From contig JAVDKK010000001.1 of the NCBI GenBank assembly GCA_030849945.1, positions 372,001-436,000 on the forward strand: a stretch of 64,000 nt of DNA, read 5' to 3'. Source of the stretch: Schauerella fraxinea (GTDB taxonomy: Bacteria > Pseudomonadota > Gammaproteobacteria > Burkholderiales > Burkholderiaceae_B). The position numbers were made by a program, and so were the translations under genes. Within the stretch, counting starts at the first letter, position 1. Every line of letters starts with the position of its first letter. Positions 51,600 through 59,847 of this stretch are shown piece after piece. The notes beneath the pieces are model-generated. The model worked only from the letters and a program-made list of their open reading frames with translations, ran no database searches and was not told where the DNA came from.

Positions 51600-52235
51600 A
51601 TGATGAGACAAGATACTCTGGTGCACGATGACGACGGAGCGGTTGCCCTTAACCTGCCGCCCGATCCCTCTCGACGCTTCTGGCTGACCACGACCTGTGC
51701 GATCGGCGGTGTTGCCGGGGTAGCAACAGTCGTGCCCTTCGTCAGCACCTTTGCCCCGTCCGCCAAAGCCCGAGCGGCAGGCGCGCCGGTCGAAGTCGAC
51801 GTCGGCGATATTGCCCCCGGGCAGATGCGCACCGTCGAATGGCGTGGCAAGCCGGTGTGGATTCTGCGCCGCACCGAAGAGCAACTGGCCGGTATCAAAA
51901 AGGGCGACGCGTTGATGGCCGATCCCCAATCCAACCGGCCCGGCTACACCCCCGAATACGCCAAAAACGAATACCGCTCGCGCAAGTCCGACCTGTTCGT
52001 CTGCGTCGGCATCTGTACTCATCTAGGCTGTTCGCCCACCGCCGATCTCGGCGGCAGCCCGGCCCTCCCCGGCGGCACCGGCGGCTTCGTCTGCCCCTGC
52101 CACGGCTCCACGTTCGATCTCGCAGGGCGCGTGTACGCAAACAAACCCGCGCCCGACAACCTTGAAGTTCCGCCATACGAGTATCTCAGCGACACCCGCA
52201 TCATTGTGGGCGTCGATGAGGACAACAAGGCCTGA
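51600..52235 (+). CDS. petA: Ubiquinol-cytochrome c reductase iron-sulfur (Rieske) subunit
   Basis: The Rieske protein carries electrons from quinol to cytochrome c1. The 211-residue protein has the two cluster-binding boxes CVGICTHLGC and CPCHGSTFD. Its N-terminus has a twin-arginine motif (PSRRFWLTTT) followed by a helix, so it is a Tat substrate that stays membrane-anchored; tatABC is in this window. Two adjacent ATGs (51600 and 51603) are possible starts, with an AAGGAAAGAGG SD region. Confidence 0.97.
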   Translation: MMRQDTLVHDDDGAVALNLPPDPSRRFWLTTTCAIGGVAGVATVVPFVSTFAPSAKARAAGAPVEVDVGDIAPGQMRTVEWRGKPVWILRRTEEQLAGIKKGDALMADPQSNRPGYTPEYAKNEYRSRKSDLFVCVGICTHLGCSPTADLGGSPALPGGTGGFVCPCHGSTFDLAGRVYANKPAPDNLEVPPYEYLSDTRIIVGVDEDNKA

Positions 52236-52300
52236 CGCGGATCCGCGCAGACTCCATACGAGACTAAGAGCTTTACGCCGAGAATAAGAGGAGCCGTTTC

Positions 52301-53686
52301 ATGGCTGGCGAGAAAACCGTCGAGACGACAGGGCTGATGGGTTGGCTGGACCGGCGCTTTCCGGTGACATCCACCTACAAAGCGCATCTGTCCGAGTATT
52401 ACGCCCCAAAGAATTTCAATTTTTGGTATTTCTTCGGATCGCTCGCACTACTCGTGCTCGTGCTCCAGATCGTGACCGGGATTTTCCTGGTCATGCACTA
52501 CAAGCCCGACGCCGAGCGCGCGTTCCAGTCGGTCGAGTACATCATGCGCGAAGTGCCATGGGGCTGGCTGGTCCGCTACATGCACTCCACAGGCGCGTCG
52601 ATGTTCTTCGTCGTCGTGTACATGCACATGCTGCGCGGGCTGTTCTATGGCTCGTACCGCAAGCCGCGCGAACTGGTCTGGATCTTCGGCGTCGCGATCT
52701 TCCTCTGTCTGATGGGCGAGGCCTTCTTCGGCTACCTGCTGCCCTGGGGTCAGATGTCGTATTGGGGCGCCCAGGTGATCGTCAACCTGTTCTCCGCCAT
52801 TCCGTTCATCGGTCCCGAGCTGTCGATCTGGATTCGCGGCGATTACGTGGTGTCCGACGCCACGCTCAACCGCTTCTTTGCGTTCCACGTCATCGCCATT
52901 CCGCTGGTGCTGGTCGGCCTGGTGGCTGCTCACCTGGTGGCCTTGCATGAAGTGGGGTCGAACAACCCGGACGGCGTCGACATCAAGAAGCACAAGGACC
53001 GGTTCGGCCGCCCCCTGGACGGCATTCCGTTCCACCCGTTCTACACGGTGCACGACATCATGGGCGTGGCGGGCTTCCTGCTGATCTTCGCGGCCATCGT
53101 GTTCTTCGGCCCCGAGATGGGCGGCTACTTCCTCGAGTACAACAACTTCCTGCCGGCCGATCCGCTCAAGACGCCGCCGCACATCGCTCCGGTCTGGTAC
53201 TTCACGCCGTTCTATTCGATGCTGCGCGCCACCACCGATCAATTCACGTGGGTGCTGGCGGGCGCAGCCCTGTTGGGCGCGATCTTCGTCGCACTCAAGA
53301 GCAAGCTGCCCACGCTGTGGCGCATCTTCTTCACCGTGGTGCTCGTGGGCACGGCCGTGCTGCTGCGCCTGATCGACGCCAAGTTCTGGGGCGTGGTCGC
53401 CATGGGCGGCGCGGTAGTGATTCTCTTCTTCCTGCCGTGGCTCGATCATTGCCCGGTCAAGTCGATCCGCTACCGGCCCACGTGGCACAAGGCGTTTTAC
53501 GGCATCTTCATCGTCAACTTTCTCATCCTGGGTTTCCTGGGTACGCAACCGCCTAGCGATGCGTACAACCTGACCTCTCAGATCGGCACGCTTATCTACC
53601 TGGGCTTCTTCTTCGTGATGCCGGTATGGAGCCGCCTGGGAACCTTCAAGCCCGTGCCGGAACGCGTGACGTTCCATCCCCACTGA
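52301..53686 (+). CDS. petB: Cytochrome b of the bc1 complex
   Basis: This 461-residue, eight-helix subunit holds both b hemes and the quinone sites. Heme-ligand histidines lie in VRYMHSTGASMFF and AFHVIAIPLVLVGLVAAH. The Qo motif reads PVWY (in APVWYFTPFYS) rather than the mitochondrial PEWY, a variant known from betaproteobacteria. It has a good SD (AGAGGAG) and lies between petA and petC. Confidence 0.97.
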   Translation: MAGEKTVETTGLMGWLDRRFPVTSTYKAHLSEYYAPKNFNFWYFFGSLALLVLVLQIVTGIFLVMHYKPDAERAFQSVEYIMREVPWGWLVRYMHSTGASMFFVVVYMHMLRGLFYGSYRKPRELVWIFGVAIFLCLMGEAFFGYLLPWGQMSYWGAQVIVNLFSAIPFIGPELSIWIRGDYVVSDATLNRFFAFHVIAIPLVLVGLVAAHLVALHEVGSNNPDGVDIKKHKDRFGRPLDGIPFHPFYTVHDIMGVAGFLLIFAAIVFFGPEMGGYFLEYNNFLPADPLKTPPHIAPVWYFTPFYSMLRATTDQFTWVLAGAALLGAIFVALKSKLPTLWRIFFTVVLVGTAVLLRLIDAKFWGVVAMGGAVVILFFLPWLDHCPVKSIRYRPTWHKAFYGIFIVNFLILGFLGTQPPSDAYNLTSQIGTLIYLGFFFVMPVWSRLGTFKPVPERVTFHPH

Positions 53687-53693
53687 GCCCTGG

Positions 53694-54566
53694 ATGCCGA
53701 CAATGATCATGATCAAAAAGCTGATGGGAGCCGCCGCAATGCTGCTGGCGTGCTCCGCCGTTCTGGCCGCTGAAGGCGGTGCGCCGCTGGATCGCGCGCC
53801 CAACCGTGTGACCGACATGGCCTCGTTGCAGAACGGCGCCAAACTCTTCGTCAACCACTGCCTGAACTGCCACAGCGCCGTGGCCATGCGCTACAACAAG
53901 CTCGCCGAAATCGGCCTGACCGATGCGCAGATCAAGGAAAACCTGCTGTTCACCGGCGAGAAGGTGGGCGATCTGATGACGATCGCGATGAAACCGGCCG
54001 ACGCCAAGAAATGGCTGGGCGTGGCGCCGCCCGATCTGTCGCTCATCACGCGCGCCAAATCGGTCAACGCCGGTCCATCGGGCGTGGATTACGTCTACAC
54101 CTATATGCGCACGTTCTACCGCGATGCAGGACGGTCGACCGGATGGAACAACCTGGTGTACCCCAATGTGGGCATGCCGCACGTGATGTGGGAAGACCAG
54201 GGTCCGCGTGAGCTGACCACCGTGGCGACCCGCCCGCTTGCGGCCAAGGAAGGCGACACCGGCCACCCGGGCTGGGAAAAGGTCACCACCGTGTATGACG
54301 CCCAAGGATACGCGTCCGTCAAACGCGAGCCGTTGGCCGAATACCACGGGCATGCGACGTCCGAATCGAAGTTCAAGGCACTGGACCCCGCTCGGGCCAC
54401 CGCCTATGAAAAGCAGATCGCCGACCTCACCAATTTCATGTCGTGGATGGCTGAGCCGGTACAGCAGCAGCGCAAGACGCTGGGGGTGTTCGTGCTGCTT
54501 TTCCTGGGTATTTTCTTCCTGGTCGCGTGGCGTTTGAACGCTTCTTACTGGAAACACGTCCGCTGA
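53694..54566 (+). CDS. petC: Cytochrome c1 of the bc1 complex
   Basis: Cytochrome c1 passes electrons from the Rieske protein to soluble cytochrome c. The 290-residue protein has a signal peptide, a heme-binding motif CLNCH, a methionine-bearing region (NVGMPHVMWEDQG) and a C-terminal membrane anchor (LGVFVLLFLGIFFLVAW). Three ATGs (53694, 53703, 53709) could start it; the downstream ones fit the signal peptide better. It follows petB by 7 bases. Confidence 0.96.
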   Translation: MPTMIMIKKLMGAAAMLLACSAVLAAEGGAPLDRAPNRVTDMASLQNGAKLFVNHCLNCHSAVAMRYNKLAEIGLTDAQIKENLLFTGEKVGDLMTIAMKPADAKKWLGVAPPDLSLITRAKSVNAGPSGVDYVYTYMRTFYRDAGRSTGWNNLVYPNVGMPHVMWEDQGPRELTTVATRPLAAKEGDTGHPGWEKVTTVYDAQGYASVKREPLAEYHGHATSESKFKALDPARATAYEKQIADLTNFMSWMAEPVQQQRKTLGVFVLLFLGIFFLVAWRLNASYWKHVR

Positions 54567-54654
54567 TGTGATAGCTCTCGTGGCCCCCGCCCTCGCTTTT
54601 TAGGGGTCGGGTCGGTTACGATAGACGTCTTTGCCTCATCGGCCCTGACACTTG

Positions 54655-54699
54655 GGCCAGCGCCCAGCCTATTGGCCGCCGCTGGCCTTTCGCTTTTTA
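54655..54699 (+). terminator. Terminator-like hairpin between petC and sspA
   Basis: GGCCAGCG (54655-54662) pairs with CGCTGGCC (54680-54687), followed by TTTCGCTTTTTA. It looks like a petABC terminator, but it ends only 18 bases before the sspA start. If an sspA promoter lies upstream it could act as an attenuator. Confidence 0.55.
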
Positions 54700-54717
54700 T
54701 ACTAAGGAATCTCCGCC

Positions 54718-55329
54718 ATGATGGTGCTCTATTCCGGGACCACGTGCCCTTTTTCGCAACGCTGCCGCTTCGTGTTGTTCGAGAAAGGCATGGATTTCGA
54801 AATTCGCGACATTGATCTGTACAACAAGCCGGAAGATATTTCGGTCATGAATCCGTACGGACAGGTGCCCATCCTGGTCGAGCGCGATCTGATTCTGTAC
54901 GAATCCAACATCATCAACGAATACATCGACGAGCGCTTTCCGCACCCGCAATTGATGCCGGCCGATCCGGTGATGCGTGCGCGCACCCGCTTGTTCCTGT
55001 ACAACTTCGAGAAGGAACTGTTCGTTCACGTTTCCGCGCTCGAAGATCGTAGCGGCAAGCCCGATGAAAAGCGCCTCGAGCGCGCCCGCCAGAACATTCG
55101 CGACCGCTTGGCCCAATTGGCGCCGATGCTGTTGAAGAACAAGTTCATGCTGGGTGAAGAGTTCTCGATGCTGGACGTGGCCGTTGCACCGTTGTTGTGG
55201 CGCCTGGATCACTACGGCATCGAATTGCCCAAGAACGCCGCGCCCCTGCAAAAGTACGCCGAACGCATTTTCTCGCGCCCGGCCTATATCGAAGCGTTGA
55301 CGCCGTCTGAGAAAGTGATGCGTCGATAA
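54718..55329 (+). CDS. sspA: Stringent starvation protein A
   Basis: SspA is a glutathione-S-transferase-fold protein that binds RNA polymerase and shapes stationary-phase transcription. The 203-residue protein starts MMVLYSGTTCPFSQRCRF; the conserved NPYGQVPILVERDLILYESN and the C-terminal all-helical domain are clear. It is the usual partner of sspB downstream, with 16 bases between them. Confidence 0.95.
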   Translation: MMVLYSGTTCPFSQRCRFVLFEKGMDFEIRDIDLYNKPEDISVMNPYGQVPILVERDLILYESNIINEYIDERFPHPQLMPADPVMRARTRLFLYNFEKELFVHVSALEDRSGKPDEKRLERARQNIRDRLAQLAPMLLKNKFMLGEEFSMLDVAVAPLLWRLDHYGIELPKNAAPLQKYAERIFSRPAYIEALTPSEKVMRR

Positions 55330-55345
55330 TCAGGAGGTCAGATCG

Positions 55346-55804
55346 ATGGGTGAGACATCAACCAAACCGTATTTGATCCGCGCACTACACGAATGGTGCA
55401 CCGACAACGGCTACACGCCGTATATCGTGGTGCAAGTCGATAGCCACACGATGGTACCGATGGGCCACGTTCAAGAAGGTCAGATCACCTTGAACGTGGG
55501 CACACTGGCTACCAACAGCCTGGTGCTCGGCAACGATGCGATCGAGTTTCAGGCGCGCTTTGGTGGCGTGACCGAGAACGTGTATGTGCCCGTAGGCGCC
55601 GTAAGCGCTATTTACGCGCGCGAAACGGGCGCCGGCATGGGATTCGAAGTCGAGCCCTACGAGCCTGCCGCGCAGGATGAGAACGATGCCGGTCTGGCGG
55701 TGGCTGACGACGGCAACGCCGTGGCGGCCGAGCCTCCAGTGGTGCCCGACACCACGGCGGCTGATGCCGATGGCAAACGCCCGCACCTGACCATCGTGAA
55801 GTAA
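55346..55804 (+). CDS. sspB: ClpXP protease specificity-enhancing factor SspB
   Basis: SspB delivers ssrA-tagged proteins to ClpXP. The 152-residue protein has the family core KPYLIRALHEWCTDNGYTPY and ITLNVGTLATNSLVLGND, and ends in an acidic, flexible tail with a hydrophobic ClpX-binding tip (RPHLTIVK). AGGAGG precedes the start. It is followed by a strong hairpin and a tRNA gene. Confidence 0.96.
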   Translation: MGETSTKPYLIRALHEWCTDNGYTPYIVVQVDSHTMVPMGHVQEGQITLNVGTLATNSLVLGNDAIEFQARFGGVTENVYVPVGAVSAIYARETGAGMGFEVEPYEPAAQDENDAGLAVADDGNAVAAEPPVVPDTTAADADGKRPHLTIVK

Positions 55805-55808
55805 ACCG

Positions 55809-55835
55809 AATCTGGGTGGACAATCCGCCCAGATT
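55809..55835 (+). other. Strong hairpin after sspB overlapping the tRNA promoter
   Basis: AATCTGGGTGG and CCGCCCAGATT form an 11-bp stem (one G-T pair) with a 5-base loop, starting 5 bases after the sspB stop. There is no T-run. The stem covers the -35 box of the likely tRNA-Thr promoter. Confidence 0.65.
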
Positions 55836-55844
55836 CACTACAAT
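55817..55844 (+). promoter_or_regulatory. Likely promoter of tRNA-Thr
   Basis: TGGACA (55817-55822) and TACAAT (55839-55844) are separated by 16 bases, with the mature tRNA starting 40 bases further on. The boxes each have one or two mismatches to the sigma-70 consensus. Confidence 0.5.
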
Positions 55845-55883
55845 TCAGTCCCCCGCTCGCCACGTTCTGTGTGCGAGCATCGT

Positions 55884-55959
55884 GCCGGTGTAGCTCAGTT
55901 GGTAGAGCAGCTCACTTGTAATGAGAAGGTCGAGGGTTCGATTCCTTTCTCCGGCACCA
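55884..55959 (+). tRNA. tRNA-Thr (anticodon UGU)
   Basis: The 76-base gene folds as a cloverleaf with the D-loop segment TAGCTCAGTTGGTAGAGCA, anticodon TGT at positions 34-36 (55917-55919), T-loop TTCGATT and an encoded CCA end. The acceptor stem GCCGGTG/CTCCGGC has a T-T mismatch at the sixth pair; the usual sequence would be CACCGGC. The top of the anticodon stem (G27-A43) is also mismatched. It sits after sspB. Confidence 0.93.
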
Positions 55960-55973
55960 AGTATCCCCCGGCT

Positions 55974-56882
55974 TTAATCTTTCAATACCTGCGCGGTCGT
56001 CGACCAATCGCTTTGACGTGAGAAGCGTGCCAGCTGCGCCGCGACGTCGATGCCGTAGACGCCGAGTTTCGGCGCCCAGGCTTGGGCATTGGCGTTCAGT
56101 TGCGCATCGTCAGGCAGTGGGCCGTTCACCGCGAGAATCACCCGGTTGTTGGCGCGCAAGTTGAAGAACGTGCCGAACACATCCGCGTACGTCACCGATT
56201 CACTGTCGTAGCGATCGCTGGACGTAAAGGTGTTCGCCGCCAACACGCCGCCAGGCGGCAAGAGCTGGCGCGCCGTTTGCACGAATTCGCGCGTCATGAG
56301 GTGTTTGGGGATGTAGTCGATATCGAACGCGTCGAGCATGACGATGTCGTAGCGTTTGCCTTCGCGCAGCGCCGCCTCGATATACGCGCGGCCGTCGGCG
56401 GTGATGATGTGCTGCCGCGGCCCGGTGCGAAAACCGAAATATTGCTTCGCCACGTTGACGACCGCAGGATCGATTTCGACGGTGTCGATATTGGCCTCGG
56501 GCAACACCTCGGCCAGTGCTTTGGGCAAGGTGCCGCCACCCAGACCCACGATGAGGATGTTGCGCGGTGCAGGCTGCACGAACAGCGCACTCATCATCAT
56601 GGGCGTGTAGGTGAACACCATGCGCTGCGGCGCGGCCAAGTCGATGCACGACTGGCGGCCGAGCGCCTGAACGCTGCCGAAGGTCATGCAGCGCTGGTTA
56701 TCGTTTTCGTACACGACGACCGGCGAAAAAGCCGAGGGTTCGGTATGGATTACGTTCGCGGCAAGCGCCGCCGCCGGCGCGAGTACCGCGCTCGCAAGCA
56801 AGGCAGGCAGGAGCGCCGCAAGGCGGGTAGCAGCGGACCAAGAAGCTGCAAGACGGCGGAACAGGGCTGGCGACGATTTCAT
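55974..56882 (-). CDS. Exported spermidine-synthase-like methyltransferase-fold protein
   Basis: The start at 56882 (MKSSPALFRRLAAS) gives 302 residues with an N-terminal signal-like segment (LAALLPALLASAVLAPAAALA); the frame is open upstream without family sequence. The rest is a Rossmann-fold aminopropyltransferase-like domain: ILIVGLGGGTLPKAL, VEIDPAVVNVAKQYF, DGRAYIE and VMLDAFDIDYIP. Export would be unusual, because decarboxylated SAM is cytoplasmic. It may be a periplasmic or membrane-bound SpeE-like protein of other function. Substrate unknown. Confidence 0.82.
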   Translation of the reverse strand: MKSSPALFRRLAASWSAATRLAALLPALLASAVLAPAAALAANVIHTEPSAFSPVVVYENDNQRCMTFGSVQALGRQSCIDLAAPQRMVFTYTPMMMSALFVQPAPRNILIVGLGGGTLPKALAEVLPEANIDTVEIDPAVVNVAKQYFGFRTGPRQHIITADGRAYIEAALREGKRYDIVMLDAFDIDYIPKHLMTREFVQTARQLLPPGGVLAANTFTSSDRYDSESVTYADVFGTFFNLRANNRVILAVNGPLPDDAQLNANAQAWAPKLGVYGIDVAAQLARFSRQSDWSTTAQVLKD

Positions 56883-57138
56883 AAAATGAGTGTATCGCCA
56901 TTGGCATGACACAGCCGAAGGCTGAGTGCCCTTTGCATTGGCAAGCGGAGCGGCGCGCGCTCGACAGATTGCCGCCGCGCTCGTGCAAATCGCGACACGC
57001 TCAGCGCCTTCAGCCGCCACCTTCAGCCAGGCACACCTTGAGCCAGGCACCAATCCACGCCCCTGCCCCATAACGACAAAAGACGACACAGGAGGGACTG
57101 TGCCGTCTTTCATTCAGCCCCGCGCAGGCGTTAATGCC

Positions 57139-58086
57139 CTACTGCTGCGTGCGGCCTCGGCTGAACAGTTTGCTCCATGCGCGAATGAACGCCCATGAGA
57201 GCCAGCGGCCGCTGGTGAGACGCGCACGCGGCAAGCGGCGCTTCACTTCGACCATCCATCCGCCTTGACGATGCCAGACCTTCTTGCGGTTCTGGCTATC
57301 GGTGCGGCGGCCAATGAGCCACGGGAACGTGCGCAGACCGGGCTTGTACACGGGCGGCACGTTGAAGATCAGGATGTAGGCCAGACGCGTCGAATCGGAC
57401 GTGTTGGGCCCCGTGTGGTGCAGCGTGCGCATGTCGTGCACCGTGCAGTCGCCGGCTTGCAACGGGACCGGAGTCGCTTGGCTACGGTCGAAGTCGCCGA
57501 TGCACTCCAGCGGGTGCAGGGTTTTGTCGCCACCGGGCGATTGATGTTCGAGCACCGGACCCACTTGCGATCCCGAGATGAACTGCATGCAACCGCTTTC
57601 TTCCGTCACGGGCTGCAAAGCCAGCCAGATGCTGAGCTCGCGGTATTCGAAATCGGGCGAGCGGAATGCCTCGTCCTGATGCCACGGCGTGGGCGGACCC
57701 ACGCGTGCCGGCTTGAGCAATGCGTGTTCGCCATAGCATGCGGCATCTTCGCCGAGGAGCTGGCGCGCCACAGCAGTCGCCCGCGCGAAGAATTGCGTTT
57801 GGGTGAGCTCAGGTGCGTAGTGGCTGGGATCGTGCAGACTCGGGAACGATGCGGGTTTGCCTGCTTCGTCGCGTTGTGCGAAATCGTATTGGGCGCCTTC
57901 GTCGTAGCCTGTGCGCTGCTCGAACATTTTGAGCAGCGTGCTACGAATCATGGCCACCTCGTCGGGCGGGCAAAGCGAACCCAGCGCGACGTAGCCTTGG
58001 GAACGGTAGGTGCTTTCCGCCAGCGGCGAAATCAGCATTTCTTCCGGTCGGGCAGAACTCGTGCGCAACAACGCTGTAAGGGACAT
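57139..58086 (-). CDS. Phytanoyl-CoA dioxygenase family protein
   Basis: This 315-residue Fe(II)/2-oxoglutarate-dependent oxygenase-like protein has a metal-binding H-x-D in PPTPWHQDEAF and a distal histidine in MRTLHHTGPN, followed by an Arg (STRLAYIL) that could bind 2-oxoglutarate. The double-stranded beta-helix core spans about residues 90-250. The substrate is unknown; relatives hydroxylate lipids, amino acids or small metabolites. It is on the minus strand after the spermidine-synthase-like gene. Confidence 0.88.
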   Translation of the reverse strand: MSLTALLRTSSARPEEMLISPLAESTYRSQGYVALGSLCPPDEVAMIRSTLLKMFEQRTGYDEGAQYDFAQRDEAGKPASFPSLHDPSHYAPELTQTQFFARATAVARQLLGEDAACYGEHALLKPARVGPPTPWHQDEAFRSPDFEYRELSIWLALQPVTEESGCMQFISGSQVGPVLEHQSPGGDKTLHPLECIGDFDRSQATPVPLQAGDCTVHDMRTLHHTGPNTSDSTRLAYILIFNVPPVYKPGLRTFPWLIGRRTDSQNRKKVWHRQGGWMVEVKRRLPRARLTSGRWLSWAFIRAWSKLFSRGRTQQ

Positions 58087-58431
58087 GGCAAATCTCCCGC
58101 GGGGGTGTGCCCTTCAGGGCAGCAAATGGGGTGAAACGTATGAGGGGTCTGGTTTTGCGCTCTCTGGCGCGCTGTGACATAAAGTATCCTGACGCCAAGT
58201 TGGCCGGAATCGCCCCGACGCACTACGGCGAGGCGGCATCCTAAATCGCAATGTGCAGGTCTTGCGGGTGTCGAAATAGGGAGATTCGGCTGAGTGGATG
58301 AGATAAGTATTAGGACAATATGTGCCCTCCCTTTGACGCCGTCCCTACCCCCCCCCTCGCCCTCTACAATGCCACTCCACCGGTGACACCGCTTCCCGTA
58401 TGTTCAACCTGTTTCTTCCAGCGACCTCAGC
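58087..58431. other. 345-base divergent gap
   Basis: The gap between the dioxygenase-like gene and the DUF2868 gene contains no gene I can support. It holds TTGACG (58333-58338), a run of nine C (58348-58356) and TACAAT (58365-58370) upstream of the DUF2868 start. The 26-base spacing between the boxes is too long for a normal promoter. Confidence 0.5.
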
Positions 58432-59847
58432 ATGACCGCCCCCCACCATAAAGCGCCGTTGCGCGACTATTGGCTGGCTGAGGCCATCCGTTTGCGCGAG
58501 GCGCATTGGGGTCCACTCATGGACGCCGACGCCGTGCGCGCCGCGCGCCAAGGGCCGGACGATTTCGAACAACGCATATTGCTGCGCGCGCAAGCGCTGG
58601 CGGTGGTAACGCCACTGCCGCGCATGATCGAGCGCTGGCGCCAGGGCGCGCTTGCCGCGTTGACGGGGTTGCTGTTGCTGGCTGCGATGACCGGCGCACT
58701 CACTGCGCTGGGCGCATTGGGCGACGGCACACGGGCCGTGAATATCCTGTGGGCGCTGGGCGCGTTGCTGGGCTTGCACGTGGTCATGGGCGTGCTGTGG
58801 CTGCTGAGCTTTTTTATCCGCGCACCTGATGGCGCAGGGGGCTTGGGCCGCGTCTGGTTGTGGCTCAGCCGCAAGTTTGCGCGTGGGCCCGATGCGGCAT
58901 TGGTGCCGCATGCGTTGTTCAATCTGCTCGCGCAGCGCGGTGCCTTGCGTGCCCTGCTCGGTGCCGTCACGCACGCCATCTGGTTTACCGCGCTCACCGT
59001 GGCGTTGATCACGTTGCTGGTGGTGCTGTCCACCGCGAGCTACCGGTTCATTTGGGCGACCACATTGCTGGCTCCCGATACCTTCGTCGCCCTGACGCGC
59101 GCCATTGGCTGGTTGCCGGCCCAGTTCGGCTTCAACCTGCCCGATGCGGCGTTCGTGCGCGCCAGCGACGGCACGCAAGCATTACCCGTGCAGGCGCAGA
59201 TTCAGTGGTCGGTCTGGCTGATGGGCACCGTTGCGGTCTACGGCGTGCTGCCGCGATTGATGGCATTGCTGGGCTGCGCGCTTGTGGCACTGCGCGGCAT
59301 GCGGCGACCGGCGCTGGACCTCACTTTGCCGGGCTACGCCGGACTGCATGACAAGCTGCTGCCGCGCGCGGAAACCATCGGAATCGATCGACCGGCCGAC
59401 GCTGCCACGGTGACACCGATCGATGCCCACACGGCCGTTCATCGAACGGCCGATCTCGGCGGCCGGACCGTCGTCGTCGCGATCGAAGTACCCGCCGACA
59501 TACCGTGGCCTCCGGCGCCGTTTCCGGCCACTGTCCACGACGGCGGCGCGCTCGATACGCGCCAGGATCGCAATCGCATGCTCGACACCCTGGCGCGTGC
59601 GCCCGCCGCGCGCTTGTTGATCGCCTGCGACGCCCGCCAAACGCCAGATCGGGGCACACTGTCGCTCATCGCCTCGTTGGCCAAACACGCCGCGCATACC
59701 GCCGTATGGCTGTTGCCGTCCGATGCGGCACCGCGGCGCCAGGCCTGGATCGATACCTTGCGCGATGCGGGACTGGACGGCGAAGCCATCATCGTCGACG
59801 CCAGCGACGCCACCCGCTGGTTGGAGACTGCGCATGTCGATGCCTGA
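58432..59847 (+). CDS. DUF2868 membrane protein
   Basis: This 471-residue protein has several hydrophobic segments: a pair at about residues 75-130, another near 180-205 and one around 260-290. Charged soluble regions lie at both ends. The segment LRDYWLAEAIRLREAHWG and the overall layout match DUF2868, which is regularly paired with a DUF3482 GTPase gene in Proteobacteria. It overlaps that gene by 14 bases here. Molecular function unknown. Confidence 0.82.
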   Translation: MTAPHHKAPLRDYWLAEAIRLREAHWGPLMDADAVRAARQGPDDFEQRILLRAQALAVVTPLPRMIERWRQGALAALTGLLLLAAMTGALTALGALGDGTRAVNILWALGALLGLHVVMGVLWLLSFFIRAPDGAGGLGRVWLWLSRKFARGPDAALVPHALFNLLAQRGALRALLGAVTHAIWFTALTVALITLLVVLSTASYRFIWATTLLAPDTFVALTRAIGWLPAQFGFNLPDAAFVRASDGTQALPVQAQIQWSVWLMGTVAVYGVLPRLMALLGCALVALRGMRRPALDLTLPGYAGLHDKLLPRAETIGIDRPADAATVTPIDAHTAVHRTADLGGRTVVVAIEVPADIPWPPAPFPATVHDGGALDTRQDRNRMLDTLARAPAARLLIACDARQTPDRGTLSLIASLAKHAAHTAVWLLPSDAAPRRQAWIDTLRDAGLDGEAIIVDASDATRWLETAHVDA

